DNA from: Pholiota molesta | Lineage: Eukaryota > Basidiomycota > Agaricomycetes > Agaricales > Strophariaceae | Length of the DNA stretch: 64,000 nucleotides | NCBI GenBank assembly: GCA_014925825.1 | Contig: JACGCK010000209.1 | Location: 1 to 64,000, forward strand | Reading direction: 5' to 3' | Part shown: positions 1 to 11,039 of the stretch, piece by piece | How the letters are laid out: every line of letters begins with the position of its first letter | Numbering within the stretch: the first letter of the stretch is position 1 | The notes under the pieces: model-generated | Databases searched by the model: none | Told to the model about the DNA's origin: nothing | Seen by the model: the letters and a program-made list of their open reading frames with translations, nothing else | Position numbers and translations under genes: made by a program

Positions 1-2378
1 GTCACCGGGTCCGGCTGCGGCGCGCCCGCCACGAGCTCACTGACCTCCAAACTCGCGTCGCCGACGTGGTCGTTCGACGACAACTTATCCCAGTCGAGCA
101 CGGTGAGCTGGATGCGGAACGCCGTCTCGTAGCGGCGCACGTGGAACAGCAGCTTCTCGTCCCACACCGGGCTGCGGGAGTGCCGCACGACGCGCGTGCG
201 GAACACCTTCTTCCCGAAGGAGATCACGACGAACGGGTCCATGTCCCAGCCGGTGCGCGTCACTAACGGGGAGGGCGCGCGCGGGTCAGCATCGCGCCGC
301 GGCGAGAGGAAGAGAGGGGGACGGAGGATGCTCACTGTTCGCTAGCCTCGGCAGATCGTCCGCGCTCTGTATCTCCAGCATCACGATGCCCACGATATCA
401 TTCGCGCCCTTGAACTCATAATCGCTCTTCCTCCGCCTCCCGATCATCGCAATCCCCGCGCTCGGCGCCCCCATCCCCATCCCCGACCCCGACCCCGCCC
501 CACTCCCACTCGGAGTCGCCGCGCCGCCGTCGCTCCCGCTACTCCCACCGCCGCCCGCGCTCCACCCCTGCGCGAACTTCCTCCGGCGCTCCGCGCTCTT
601 CCCCCGCTCCGCCTTCGCCGCCTTCCCTTTCCCATTCCCCTCCGGCGTCGGCGGTACGAGGTTCCCCGCACTATCCACCGCCGGCGATCCCGGTCCCTCG
701 CCCACCACAGGCGACGCCGGGCCCCCGGTCAGCCCACTGAGCTTGCGCACGAACTTGCGCGGTATAAAACGGGACCCCCCGCCGCCACCGCCACCTCCCG
801 ACGCGGACGGCAGCGAAAACCCAGCGGACGGGCGCGGCGTGTCCTCGCCCAGCATCGGCGTCGCCGTGGGCAGGCTCGCGCCGGGCGTCGGCGTCGCAGG
901 GGACGACGGCAGAATATGCAGCTCGGGGAGCGCGAACGGCGGCCTCGGGTGCATCCCACCGGGCGCCGAGGCCGCACTGGCGCTACTAGTCGACACGGCC
1001 GACGGGGCTGAGGCTGAGCGCGCGGAATCCATGGTGGTCGGCCCGTCCGCGGCGGCGTCCACGTCCGGGGGTATATAAAGGTCGAGCAGCGGCTTCGGGC
1101 TTCTCGACGGCGCGCGCGCGCCGGCGGAGGTGGGCGGCGTGGCGTCGGACGCGTCGACGAACTCGGCGTCGTCGTCGTCCGAGTCGTCCGACTCGGATGA
1201 AAGCCCGCCGTCGTCTTGCAGTTGGTCGGCGGGCCCAGTGTTTGGATTCGAACGAATGGTACCGACACCTTCCGTCTGTAATGAGCGAAGGCGACCAGGA
1301 CGGCGCAACGAAAATGGGGCGAGGTTGGAGGGCGATGGATGATCGTGGGTTCCCAATGCCGGTCCAGGAAGTGAAGATAGTGTCACGTTAGAGGGAGAAG
1401 AGTCGTAGATTAATGAAACGGTCCATGGGGTGAAGATAGCGCGATGTTCGAAGACGGCGAAGCATAGCAGATGAATCAGACGGGCGAAGATGGCGCCACG
1501 TTGGAGGACGGCGAATCGTGATTTGACAATGCCATAAAGATAAGATAACCAGACAAGATAGAATGTAATACCAAGCTCGGTCAGCGTGGGTCACTTAAAC
1601 GAACAAGCCAACTAGACGTACAGGAGGGGCGGACACGAGGGATGGCCGAGTCCGCTTGACTAGCTCTCCATATATCTCATCATACTCCATGAGGTTGTTC
1701 GCACTGGTTGGGGCAAAGCCAAGCTTGATGTGGATCCTGCCGGTCGTGGGTGTGCCAGCGCGTGTCGAGATAATGTTGAGCGAGAATGGCTGGAGAACAT
1801 GAGTTTGGGAAATGGCATAACAACGTGGGGAGAACGCACCTTGTTTCCAGGATGGTCGAAAGGGAATTCCCTATCGTTAAACCAGTCCTCGAGGGGAAGG
1901 GCGACTTCGCCGAGGTATTCTTTCTTGAGCATATCCTTGTCCCAGATGACGAGTTCGACGACGCCGAGGCGATCGGCAAGGGAGAGGTAGATGGGAAAGT
2001 CGAACGTGGCGTCTTTGGCTGCATAGACCGGGTTGACGGTTCTCTTGGCGACGGGGGTCTGGTGGCGATTGTTGAGGAGGCTCGCGACGACGAAGCTAGG
2101 AGGGAGGTCAGCCAAAGACGCAGCCAACGATTAGGCTTTAGTTCGACTCACGGATCACTTGTGCCCCCGCGGTCCTTTGCCAGCACATCAGTACATCCCA
2201 GCACCTGAAGCCTGAGTATCACGACGGGCGGCTCCCCTGCGCGCGGGGTGAACGAGTTGCGGCCGCTGCCTCTGCCAGCGCGGATGCCAGGGACTCTAGG
2301 CAGGCGCGCGGCGGACTTGAGCGCGCGCTTGATCTTTGTGCCTTTGGTGGGCGCGGGCGCTGGTGTCGCCGACGACAT
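1..2378 (-). CDS. PSD2: Psd2-like phosphatidylserine decarboxylase, 5' part (C2 domains)
   Basis: Partial gene; the 3' part with the catalytic domain lies beyond base 1. Exons read as 2378-2152, 2095-1840, 1789-1622, 1275-336 and 262 to the edge; all phases join without a stop. Residues about 50-185 form a first C2 domain (GGTSDPF, then VIWDKDML and LEDWF), and the third exon continues it with ISTRAGTPTTG and HIKLGF. Roughly 290 residues of acidic, Ser/Gly/Pro-rich low-complexity sequence follow. A second C2 domain starts near residue 510 (MLEIQSADDLPRL, WDMDPFVVISFGKK, LLFHVRRYE). Two C2 domains with these signatures are typical of fungal Psd2, which decarboxylates phosphatidylserine to phosphatidylethanolamine at endomembranes. 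The decarboxylase domain is inferred, not seen. ATG at 2378 is the first Met of the frame. The 346-bp intron before the fourth exon is long for this locus. Confidence 0.85.
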
Positions 2379-2822
2379 GGGGGTCTTGAGCAGACACGGT
2401 GGGTGGTGTATGGTTAGTATGGTTAGAGAGTGGAATGGATTGGAGAAAGAACGTTGACGTTGACGATGAGGAAGATAACAAACTGCGGCCGTGACCTGCC
2501 GAGGTCACTGTCACCATCGCCAGCATCACCGAGGTTGCCAGTGCTACATAAGCTCACCGCACTTACAGCACTGCCATGATGCTATCGAGCGCCCAAATTC
2601 TGTCCAACTACATACAATTGGTGAGTTCCCTTCCCCACATCACATCATTCCATTCCGTTTTATTCCAATTTTGATAGAATGGACGAGTTTCTATAAATAA
2701 ATACCAATCATCACTATCGATCTATTGATTCCAAGGATGCGTAGACTCTAGAGTATAGTCGGTAGAAAGAGTAGAAGTCCACGCGACTAGTCCAACACAT
2801 TGTGAACATCTGAATACATATA
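2379..2822. other. Intergenic: promoter side of the Psd2-like gene
   Basis: AT-richer stretch between the start of the Psd2-like gene and the 3' end of the next minus-strand gene. No coding signal, RNA gene or repeat is recognised. Confidence 0.5.
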
Positions 2823-3548
2823 TCATTTCTCCTCTTCCTCATCGCCTTTCGCCCCATGTGCATCTCGACACAGCACCCCATACACCATCACCGCCGCTAC
2901 ATCACCGCTCGCCTCTGCACCCCCATCGATATGGAACACAACCTCCGTATTGCGTCTGACATACCAAATCTCATACACGTTCGTCCCATCAAACGTCCCC
3001 AGCACCTTCTCTCCCTCCCCGGCCTCCCCACCCTCCACGCGCGTCGAACAGCGCACCGAAACGCCAGGCGCCAAATACGCAGGAATCACCAAGATATCCG
3101 CCTCCCACACCTTCTTTACCCCACCCGCCCCCGATCGGAAATCCACCGCAAACACCCTGTGCGCGGGCGGATGCATATGCACACCCGTACACGCCAGCTC
3201 GCCCACGAACCCCGCCACGTCCCAGAAAACATGGTTCCAATGATAATACACCTCGTCCCGCCACGCCGTATGCACCCCCTCCACCCCCGCCTCCTCGCTC
3301 TGCGGCACCCGTTTCCTTTCCTCGTCGCTGCGCGCATGGCTTGCCCTGATGAACGCCGCGAGCGCCGGCGCCAGATCCACATCCGCCGTTCCCGCATCGG
3401 CGGCGGCGGCGGGGGGGCGCGCGGTCCACGCATGGCGCAGGTGCGTGCTGACGAGCACTATCGCGGCCTCGTCGTCGAACTGGATCTTCCGGAAGGCCGG
3501 GTCGAGCATGTCCTCGGTGGTGCCGTCGAGAGTGCGGAGGTGGATCAT
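2823..3548 (-). CDS. Unknown 241-residue protein, single exon
   Basis: Uninterrupted frame from ATG 3548 (MIHLRTLDGTTEDMLDP) to the stop at 2823. No family is recognised. The protein looks soluble, with no signal peptide or membrane segment. A Trp/His-rich centre (TAWRDEVYYHWNHVFWD, HMHPP) is followed by a beta-rich half (VWEADILVIPAYLAPG, YEIWYVRRNTEVVFHIDGG), which would suit a cupin- or lipocalin-like fold, though this is only an impression. It ends in an acidic tail (GDEEEEK). Coding bias is GC-rich in third positions, and the opposite-strand frames look like shadows. It is on the same strand as both neighbours and separated from them by more than 400 bp, so it is probably an independent transcription unit. 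Confidence 0.6.
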   Translation of the reverse strand: MIHLRTLDGTTEDMLDPAFRKIQFDDEAAIVLVSTHLRHAWTARPPAAAADAGTADVDLAPALAAFIRASHARSDEERKRVPQSEEAGVEGVHTAWRDEVYYHWNHVFWDVAGFVGELACTGVHMHPPAHRVFAVDFRSGAGGVKKVWEADILVIPAYLAPGVSVRCSTRVEGGEAGEGEKVLGTFDGTNVYEIWYVRRNTEVVFHIDGGAEASGDVAAVMVYGVLCRDAHGAKGDEEEEK

Positions 3549-4789
3549 GGTGGGTGGGTTATCGTCTTATCGGTTTATTTGGCGATCTTCAGAGGGGGGC
3601 GCGATTTAACTTCCGTGCATAACATATGATTTGAACCTCCCCATCAATTTTGTGACTCCGACACATCCAGCGGCATGTCCTGGATCCTCCTCATTCCTTC
3701 CAACTATATCAACAATTCAAACCCTATTTCATAACCCAGGCCTAGCCTTCGTATCAAGCCTCATACCGCCGCAAAATGGCACGCCGCCCAATCATTTTGT
3801 TGTCCTGTATGACCATCTGCGCGCGCCCAAAGCGTGCACGCAATGCACACTACCAACACCCGCCTCTCCACCGCTGATGCGCGCTTGCGCGCACACACGG
3901 ATACCAGCACCAACAGCCCCAGCGAGGCGCCGTCGCCGCTGAAGCGCAAAGTCGACTAGGGTTCGCCAACAGCCAAGTGAGCGGTCTTCTTAACTCCAGG
4001 CAGGCAGCCGGGAAGGGCTCTACGCACGGCCTGCACGCTTACGTCAAACAAGTTCGAAGAAATCATAGCAGAACCGTGCGTTCCAACCGTTTATCCACTC
4101 CACGCATAACTTGATACCCGCGGACATCGTCTGCGCTGGCGTGGCCATGTTCCGGCGCGTGGTGCTCCTTCGTGGAGGCTCGCCGTCGACGGCGTCCAAG
4201 GTCGCCAGAGAGCAGGACGCGCGCCCACGGCTTCCCACCGCGCGAGGCGGACAAGCACCTCACGTACCCCCGCGGTCATGCGCGCTGTGGCGAGGTACTA
4301 TCGCCGGAGCTGAAGAGACTTAGGGTGTGCGCGACGAGGATAAGTATTGTCAGCGGAGATTCGAAGAAGTTGGAAGTTTGAGCTGGTGACGGAGGGTAAT
4401 GTTATGTTATCCGTATCAATATTACTATATCGTCCTCGTGTTCTGATGTCTGTATTACCCCAAAAATAATACGCTTGCACTCTTGTCTCGTCATTTGCTT
4501 TGGATATTGATATTGCGTAGGCGAATAAAAATAAACAACTACCCAATGAATCAATTCAAACCTGACGCTATCTTTCGTGAATGGAACATGTTCAAGCAGA
4601 TGTACCCGACTTCTAATCCATTCCTGCAGGAAAAGGCATGATGACAGAGTAAAGTTCCATTAAATCCGCATGCTGCGTACGTACTGGGTACAAAATAGTT
4701 CGTAAAAATGAAGTCCATGAAAAAGTTCATATGAGAATCCGTGTATCCAAACTGAATCTCGTTCAAAGCGCCGTGCCGTCATCAAAAGT
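3549..4789. other. Intergenic, possible small relics only
   Basis: No supported gene. A short plus-strand frame at 3842-3958 starts with ATG and ends PSPLKRKVD, which looks like a piece of a larger protein, but nothing around it extends the homology. GC-rich overlapping frames at 4044-4381 have no recognisable domain. The last 200 bp serve as the 3' flank of the minus-strand secreted-protein gene. Confidence 0.4.
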
Positions 4790-6158
4790 TCATAGCAAGA
4801 AACCCATCAAAAGCGCCGCGCTCATCAACGCGAGCACCATATTTTTACCCGCACCACCAACCACGATCCTCCCCGCACCCGAAGCAGTCTGCGACGGCGC
4901 CGCCCCACTCCCACTCTTCGTCCCAGACGTCCCAGCAGTACCCGTCGCACCCCCCGCGCCCGAGGTGCTCGTCGTCGTCGGCGTAGCCGTCGTCGCCGGC
5001 GTAAACGTCGCGCCGGGCACGCGCACGGTCACCCCGCCGCCATAGATATCCGTGCTCGCAAACGTGCTGCAGCTCGAGCTCGCGGGCACCGCGACGCCCT
5101 GCCCCGGCGGCGCCTGCGAGTTGCCCGCGCACGACTCGAACACGCCGTCGCGCGCGTTAGACGGGGCGTTGAAGTCGCAGCCCTGCGTGTCGTATATGTG
5201 CTGGCAGAGGCCGGCGTCGTTCGGGCCAGATGGGTCGCAGGCTTTCAGGCAGAAGGTGTTGCCTCCGTTGAAGCTAGACTCTTGTTGATGATTTGAATGG
5301 GAAAGAGGGAGCGAAGAGGACGTACTTGTGCCATTCGACAACTTGGGTGTACGTTCCATTATCAGCGAAGGCTTGAGTATACACAACACCGCCCATCGGA
5401 TTGCCTCGCTAAAATACAAAATTTATCGTGTCAGTCACGGTTTCTCGCGCACATATTTGACAGACGAATCGGAAACTCGAAGAGGCCACGCAATGCAGTA
5501 CACGATAACACGATACCTCCCCATCAACGAAGGAAAACGCACTCACCAAATCCGCTCCATGTGGATCCATCTCCCCTCCCTGATCGCCGGCCACCATATC
5601 GATGAGCGTTTGGTTCATGAACCCCACCACCTGGATGTAATCCGGCGTCCGCGTCAGCTGCACGCCCGTAATCGTCCCAGCAGGCATGACGCGCGTGCCA
5701 TGGCCGCCTTTCGTGCACCACGCGACCATCTCGCCCTCGATCTGGCCCACCGTTTCGCCGGGCACGGACGGCGCCCATATGCAGAAGTCTGCGGCGGCAA
5801 ACACGAGGAAGATCAGCATCTGGCATGGAATGGGCTGCGTAGCGCGAACTAGGAAAGACGCCGGACTGACCGTCAAGGGAATTAATGATCAGGGTCTGAC
5901 AGAGCGATTGCGGGCCCTCCGTCGTCGAGTTGCAGATGTTGTACCCTATCTGTTCGCCGCGCGGTAGCCCCACATCCGTGTCGACTTTGTACGGCTGAGA
6001 CATGCGAGGTAAGCTCAAGGGGAAACTCCACGTCGCAGCAGGGCGCAAGTACATACCAGAGCAGTATACGCAAACCGCTTATTGACAAGCGGCTCGAACC
6101 CAAGAACGGCGGTGATCGAAAGCGCTATTGAAAGCGCTGCAACCTTCGTAATGGGCAT
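4790..6158 (-). CDS. Secreted GPI-anchor-type protein, 'macrofage activating glycoprotein' family, paralogue 1
   Basis: Five exons (6158-6057, 5994-5871, 5788-5547, 5408-5326, 5273-4790) encode 344 residues; every intron is GT-AG and phases agree. The first about 20 residues are a signal peptide (MPITKVAALSIALSITAVLG). The conserved body has PYKVDTDVG, QIGYNICNSTT, DFCIWAP, MVAWCTKGGHGTR, GEMDPHGAD and the Cys-rich block TFCLKACDPSGPN...CQHIYDTQGC. The C-terminus is a Ser/Thr/Ala/Gly-rich stalk followed by a hydrophobic tail (ALMSAALLMGFLL), as in GPI-anchored wall proteins. Basidiomycete annotations use the macrofage-activating name, but the biochemical role is unproven. Exons 2 and 3 are exactly as long as in the paralogue at 21302-22659 (124 and 242 nt). 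TTTAA-type sequence lies about 90 bp upstream of the ATG. Confidence 0.9.
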
Positions 6159-7584
6159 CGTCGACGTAGAGGAGAGAAACGGAACCCAGGGAAGTGATGG
6201 TGGGAGGGAAAGAGCGACGAGAGTGCCCCTGGTTGGACTAGTACTTAAATGCTGGCGGTACGCACTACGCAGACCATCGAACGTAGGTCATTGGATTTGT
6301 TCCGGTGTTATTGAATTCAGTTTTCCAAAAATAAACGTGCGGTATGTTCGGCAGCAAGTCATGATTCGATGATTGCCAAGCCTTTCTTGACATAGTGTTG
6401 CGGCCATTTCTATCCGAGACGCGCAAGGCTAATTCAAGGGATCTTCGAAGTTCGAGATGAGCAGAGATGAGCACTGAGGAGTCTGCGCCGCCGCGCACTT
6501 GAGCTCGCATGCTCAATTGTTTAAATCTGAACACTTTGACAATGACCCGACTCTCGCGATCGTTCCTATGTAAAGTGGATTTCCCTTGCCTCCATGACAT
6601 CCACAATATTCGGTAAACGACACATCAGTGCACTTACAGGTTGGTTTGCGGAGTGCCCTTGAACTATTAATCGCATCTGACAGGTTCCTTGCTCTTATGT
6701 GCTACGTTTTTCTAAGAGAACAATAAGTTTTAGGCCGACTGATAAGTAGCGCTCTCATGAATTAAGCTCAAGACATTCATGGCTGGAGACGACAATAGTC
6801 TGACTTCAGACTGAGTATTATCAATTTAAGCTGTAAAGCGTAGTATGCGAAGGTATGCTTTCGTCACTGTATTCGATAAGTTCGTTCATAGTCAGAAGTT
6901 TATACCAATTACCTTCGTGGTTGCAGGTGATGCCCATCTATACTCGCGCACATTCATTCCATGTGTTGCATGAACCGGACTCACCTATGAGACGATACCA
7001 GAACCCATACTTACTCCCTTAGCTATTGGGCTCGACGACGAGTTTTTCCATTGGAACGTCCATCTGAATTTTTGCCATGACGAGTGCGAAGGCGGCGTAG
7101 TGCACGCAAGAAGGCCATACGTATGATGAAAAATGGCATTTATGGAAGACGCGATATAGGTATTGTTCACGAAGCTGCGGTGTCGAATGGAAGGAGCAGG
7201 GTCCACTCAGGAGGAAGTGGCTAATGCTTTCCAAAAATTTGTCGACCTTTGGAAATATGAAACTAGAACATATATTGTCTCTAGACGTGTCTTATTAGTG
7301 GACGAGCAACTGTAGTACAACATAATTCAAGTGAGACATATATCCTCTAAAAATCTTCAATCACATCCGCCCAACCGCATAGCCTTTTTCGGTTTTCGGT
7401 TGACCCAAGAGCGTTGATCATTGCACCGATATGAATTGATACTACGGCATAAGTTAAATATCAAAAATAATATAGCATTGATTTAATTTGCACGGTCTGG
7501 TTTGTTCTTGGTACACAAAATTCTTGGTCTTAAGAATGAATCAGAATATAACCTCAAGGTGACTATCGTATACGATGATCTAGT
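6159..7584. other. Intergenic, no gene seen
   Basis: Promoter side of MAG paralogue 1, then about 1.3 kb of AT-rich sequence. The open frames are short and have no recognisable domain, and no repeat structure stands out. Confidence 0.5.
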
Positions 7585-7840
7585 ATGGACGTTGGCTTGA
7601 AGGTAACGCTCGTCATCGGCTCCTCCCCGGAGTTCATCGCTGGCGAGAAACCTCACCGCCGGCGCCATCGAGGTGCACGTGCACTACATCTGACCGCAGC
7701 AGGCCGCGGAGGCGCTCGTCGCGGGGATGGCGACGATAGTCGGAGGCGGCGGCCCGAGCGCGGGCATGCACGCGACATGCACGGCGAGCGCGTTTTACAT
7801 GCGCCACATGTTGGCGGCGACGGACGCGCTACATGATAGC
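7585..7840 (+). pseudogene. Urease (alpha-subunit region) fragment
   Basis: A short piece matching the start of the nickel-binding domain of urease. One frame reads VIGSSPEFIAGEK. After a one-base shift near 7648 the frame reads LTAGAIEVHVHYI, an in-frame TGA at the usual Cys position, then [21 protein letters not shown] and [14 protein letters not shown]. The HVH pair corresponds to two nickel-ligand histidines of ureases. There is no urease sequence on either side, so this is an isolated non-functional relic of a GC-rich gene in AT-rich surroundings. Confidence 0.75.
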
Positions 7841-8003
7841 CGAAATGGTAAGGTCCGCTTCATCGTGGCACGATACATAGACAAAGGCAGGTTTGGGCAG
7901 GGGGGCAAGGCTGACGGGAGAGACAAGAACAAAGCACTACACTAGGGTGATGAACGGTGAGCTCGAGGAGTAATTTGAACGAAGGATGCATTCAATCAGA
8001 AGG

Positions 8004-8051
8004 GCTATGCCAGCGGCTATGCCAGCGGCTATACCAGCGGCTATGCCAGCA
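8004..8051. repeat. 12-bp minisatellite, four copies
   Basis: Four tandem copies of a 12-bp unit close to GGCTATGCCAGC, with single-base differences in copies 3 and 4. It sits at the 3' end of the adjacent ARMC8-like relic. Confidence 0.8.
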
Positions 8052-9290
8052 AAGATGGTGTCTGTCGGCGCCAACCAGCGACGTCTGGGAGGCTGGCCGC
8101 GCCGCGCCGAAGATGCTATACAGCAGGACAGCGGTGCCGTTCGCCATGTTCGCCAGGGCGTATGTGGTTCGAAGGATGCCATCAGGCGCGAGGGCGCGGA
8201 CGCGGCGGATGAGGCAGTGAGGACAGACACCAGAGTTCGCGAAAGAACATAGCGATGTTATCTGCGCTCTAGGCAAGGTTGCGGACGAGGTTGAATGCCT
8301 GTTCTTCGGAGGTTTCGTCGGTGCCTGTGAGAAAGCTGGGGTAGGTCTTAGTGAGTGAGTAGTCGTGGTTGACGGTTGCGGTTGACTGCGACGCACATGT
8401 CGAAATCTGCCCATCCAGAGTGGCTCATAGGATCCCTTTCGTCTCCGTGCTGACCTTCCGTACCAGATTCTTCACTTCCCAGAGCGTGCTAAACGTAAAC
8501 AGGACGAAGCATCAACCCCTCCTCCAAGTAAACCTATACTTTTCCATCAGCATCGAAACTCACAACGTGACAAGTGAAAACAACACACTTGCCGGCCTCA
8601 GAGGCGAAATTTCCTTCACGATAGTGCACGCCACAGCAACGCGCAGCGCAAATCAGCCACCGACCCTTGCCCAACACACCCTCCTTCTCTATCGCCGTGC
8701 GCACAGCACCCCTAAGTCGACGATGCTCGCCCACAGGCCACCCACGCTGTGCGCGCGCGTAGCGGAGTGAAGGACACTAGTGTGTTGCATCGTGCCCAAT
8801 GTGTCGGCAAAGAAAGGAGAAGTGACGACGGAGGGATACGATGCGGCACCGGGTGTCGTCGGATGCCAGTGCGAGGGCAGCGAGAGTGCTCTGAAGCGAT
8901 GGAATGCGCGTGAGACGTGAAGTGAATGAATATAAAGGGAGCGACGGACCTCGCGAAGAACTCTTCCCATTCGGGAGGCGCCAGCTTTTAGAAGATGATT
9001 TCTGGAATGAGAATGCCAAGGCCGTCGAGGCAAACACGATCATGCCAACGAGATAGTCTAGCACAAGGAGTCAGTACTCAGTAATCAACCAAAATGACAC
9101 GACGTATTCCTGAGCTAATCATAAACAGCACAAAATGGCAGCCAGCGAAAAGCAGGAGCGGAGAATTGGAGAAAGTGTATGTACTCACGTAAAACAAAAA
9201 CCCCCCTTCGTCCGCGCTTACGCCGTCTCCAAACTGGAGAGGCCCACCATCCAGTTCACGGCGTCCAACATCGTCCACCCTTCGACCACC
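8052..9290 (-). pseudogene. Relic 1 of the ARMC8/Vid28-like gene
   Basis: Degraded copy of the C-terminal half of the gene at 54965-59257. Matching pieces in minus-strand order: GLSSLETAYARTKGGFCF near 9200; LAPPEWEEFFAR near 8970, followed by VRRSLY and TLAALALASDDTRCRI near 8860; LWEVKNLVRKVSTETK near 8450, then an early stop; EEQAFNLVRNLA near 8300; and ALAPDGILRTTYALANMANGT near 8170. Frames change between pieces and stops interrupt them, so it cannot give the protein. It keeps the order and intron positions of the source, which points to a DNA-level copy rather than a processed one. Confidence 0.75.
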
Positions 9291-10237
9291 ACCGACAATC
9301 CATCCCCACTCCCACCTGCACCTCCCGCCGCGCTCAGGCTACAGGCACAGTCGCAGAAGTACCACATTGTCCAACCGCACCATCAACCTCCGCTCGCTCC
9401 AAAAGTGTCGAACGAGATGATGGAGGGACTCGTAGCACCGGCGTGGCACAGATTCAGCAAATGACTGCGCGAATTCCCGTGCGCGTGCGTATGCGATGCC
9501 ACTGACGCGCCATGAAAATGCGGTAGAGAGGCGGGTGGAAGCGCAGGTATTAGAGCATGAAGGGTTTATGGATACTGGGGGTGAGATGCGAGTCAGCATC
9601 ACGCACGGCAACATAGCAACAAGGAAATATAATCGATGATGGGGAAGCGAGAAGGGAGCAAGTGGTTCGCTTACTTTGCATTCACCTAAGCCCCAGTATT
9701 GACGTGGACGTGAACTTTTTGAACGAAGAAGCCTTGAAGTATAAATATCAGTTGGAAGCCCGTCGTCGATAGGGTTTAATGAAGTGGACCGAGAGGTTGA
9801 GTAGACCGTGGCGTCTGTTGTCGTGAACAGGAGCGGTGCTGGTGAGAGTGAGCGCGCTATGTCAAAACGCGTCCATGTCCAACAACCGTCCACCGCCGTC
9901 GTGTCGAAAGAATTGGAGAAAGGAAAACATCGGGATTCGAATTAGCCGTGTACATTTTTTGAACGTAACGTGATGCGAATAAGATAAGATTGAGAATCTT
10001 GCAGTTCGTCAACGGTTCGTTAAACTTATCATATCTGGCCGCCATGCTTACAATATGGGGCTATAAATAACTTTCAGAGCGCTTATCGAGCAGCGATGCT
10101 TAGTACTTGACCTCCAACGTGCAAGTTGAGTCAAATGTCTTTTAACATAATGAGCCAACATCCATAATCATAGCCGACGTAGATATTCTCTGATTCTCCG
10201 GATACCGCTGACGACTTGCTGACGACAGTGGACACCC
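9291..10237. other. Intergenic, nothing recognised
   Basis: An open minus-strand frame at 9339-9893 is long for its composition but has no ATG-led start or known motif. The remaining sequence is AT-rich and acts as the promoter side of the MYND gene. Confidence 0.4.
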
Positions 10238-11039
10238 ATGCCTCTGCTTTTAGATCCTCTAGAGACAATCGTCAGAAACGTCCTAATTACCCCAGCCGAC
10301 GGGGCGGAGGCATACATAGTTCCCACAACATTCAGCGAAGCTGCATCCAAGGCAAATATCAACGCCTTCTTCACACGAACGGTCGATCTCCGAGAACACC
10401 ATCACTATCGAAAGCACCTTGACACCACTCACTGGAACGTCATAAATCGCGGGCACCCGAACAGCGCTAATCGCAACAAAGAGCAATTTATCATGTATTT
10501 GAACATCAATCCCGAGCTGCCCATCAATCAATCCGCTGCTCGGATTCTCGCGATCGACCCCAGTGCCCTCGAAAGAACGCTATTCTACCGAGGCGACATT
10601 ATCATTGTGAAATCGGAAGATTCGCCGGGTCAGGACTTAGGAGTCTTCGCGGCCCACAAGAACTACCAAGACGTCGATCTCTCGTTTCAATAGGCGGACG
10701 AAATCGAGCACGTTGTCAAGGAAGTATACAAAACGGACGATCTCAGGCAATGGATGAGAATCATGGCGGATGTTGCACGAAGATCTGTGCAGAGCGGCAA
10801 GTGTTTTCTGCATTCTCAACTTCGATCGTATTGCCAGATGTATGGTTTGCGTCTGTCAGATCGATTCCTGAGATTTGGGCTTCAAATGCAAACGGAACCT
10901 ATCAATATCAACAAACGCAGTGAGTATCATATTTCGCAAAAAAATAATTCGCCCGTTAAGATCGCATATATAGACAAGAATATTCAATTATGGAAGAAGA
11001 TTTCAAGATACTGTAAGTGTTCTTTGTCACCTGTCTCAA

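Noticed and set aside
3842..3958. Small gene ending PSPLKRKVD
   Set aside because: Only 38 codons, no supporting exons or paralogue; kept as a remark in the intergenic entry.
9339..9893. 184-codon minus-strand open frame
   Set aside because: No ATG-led start, no motif, no paralogue in the window; it overlaps the edge of a relic and looks like chance.
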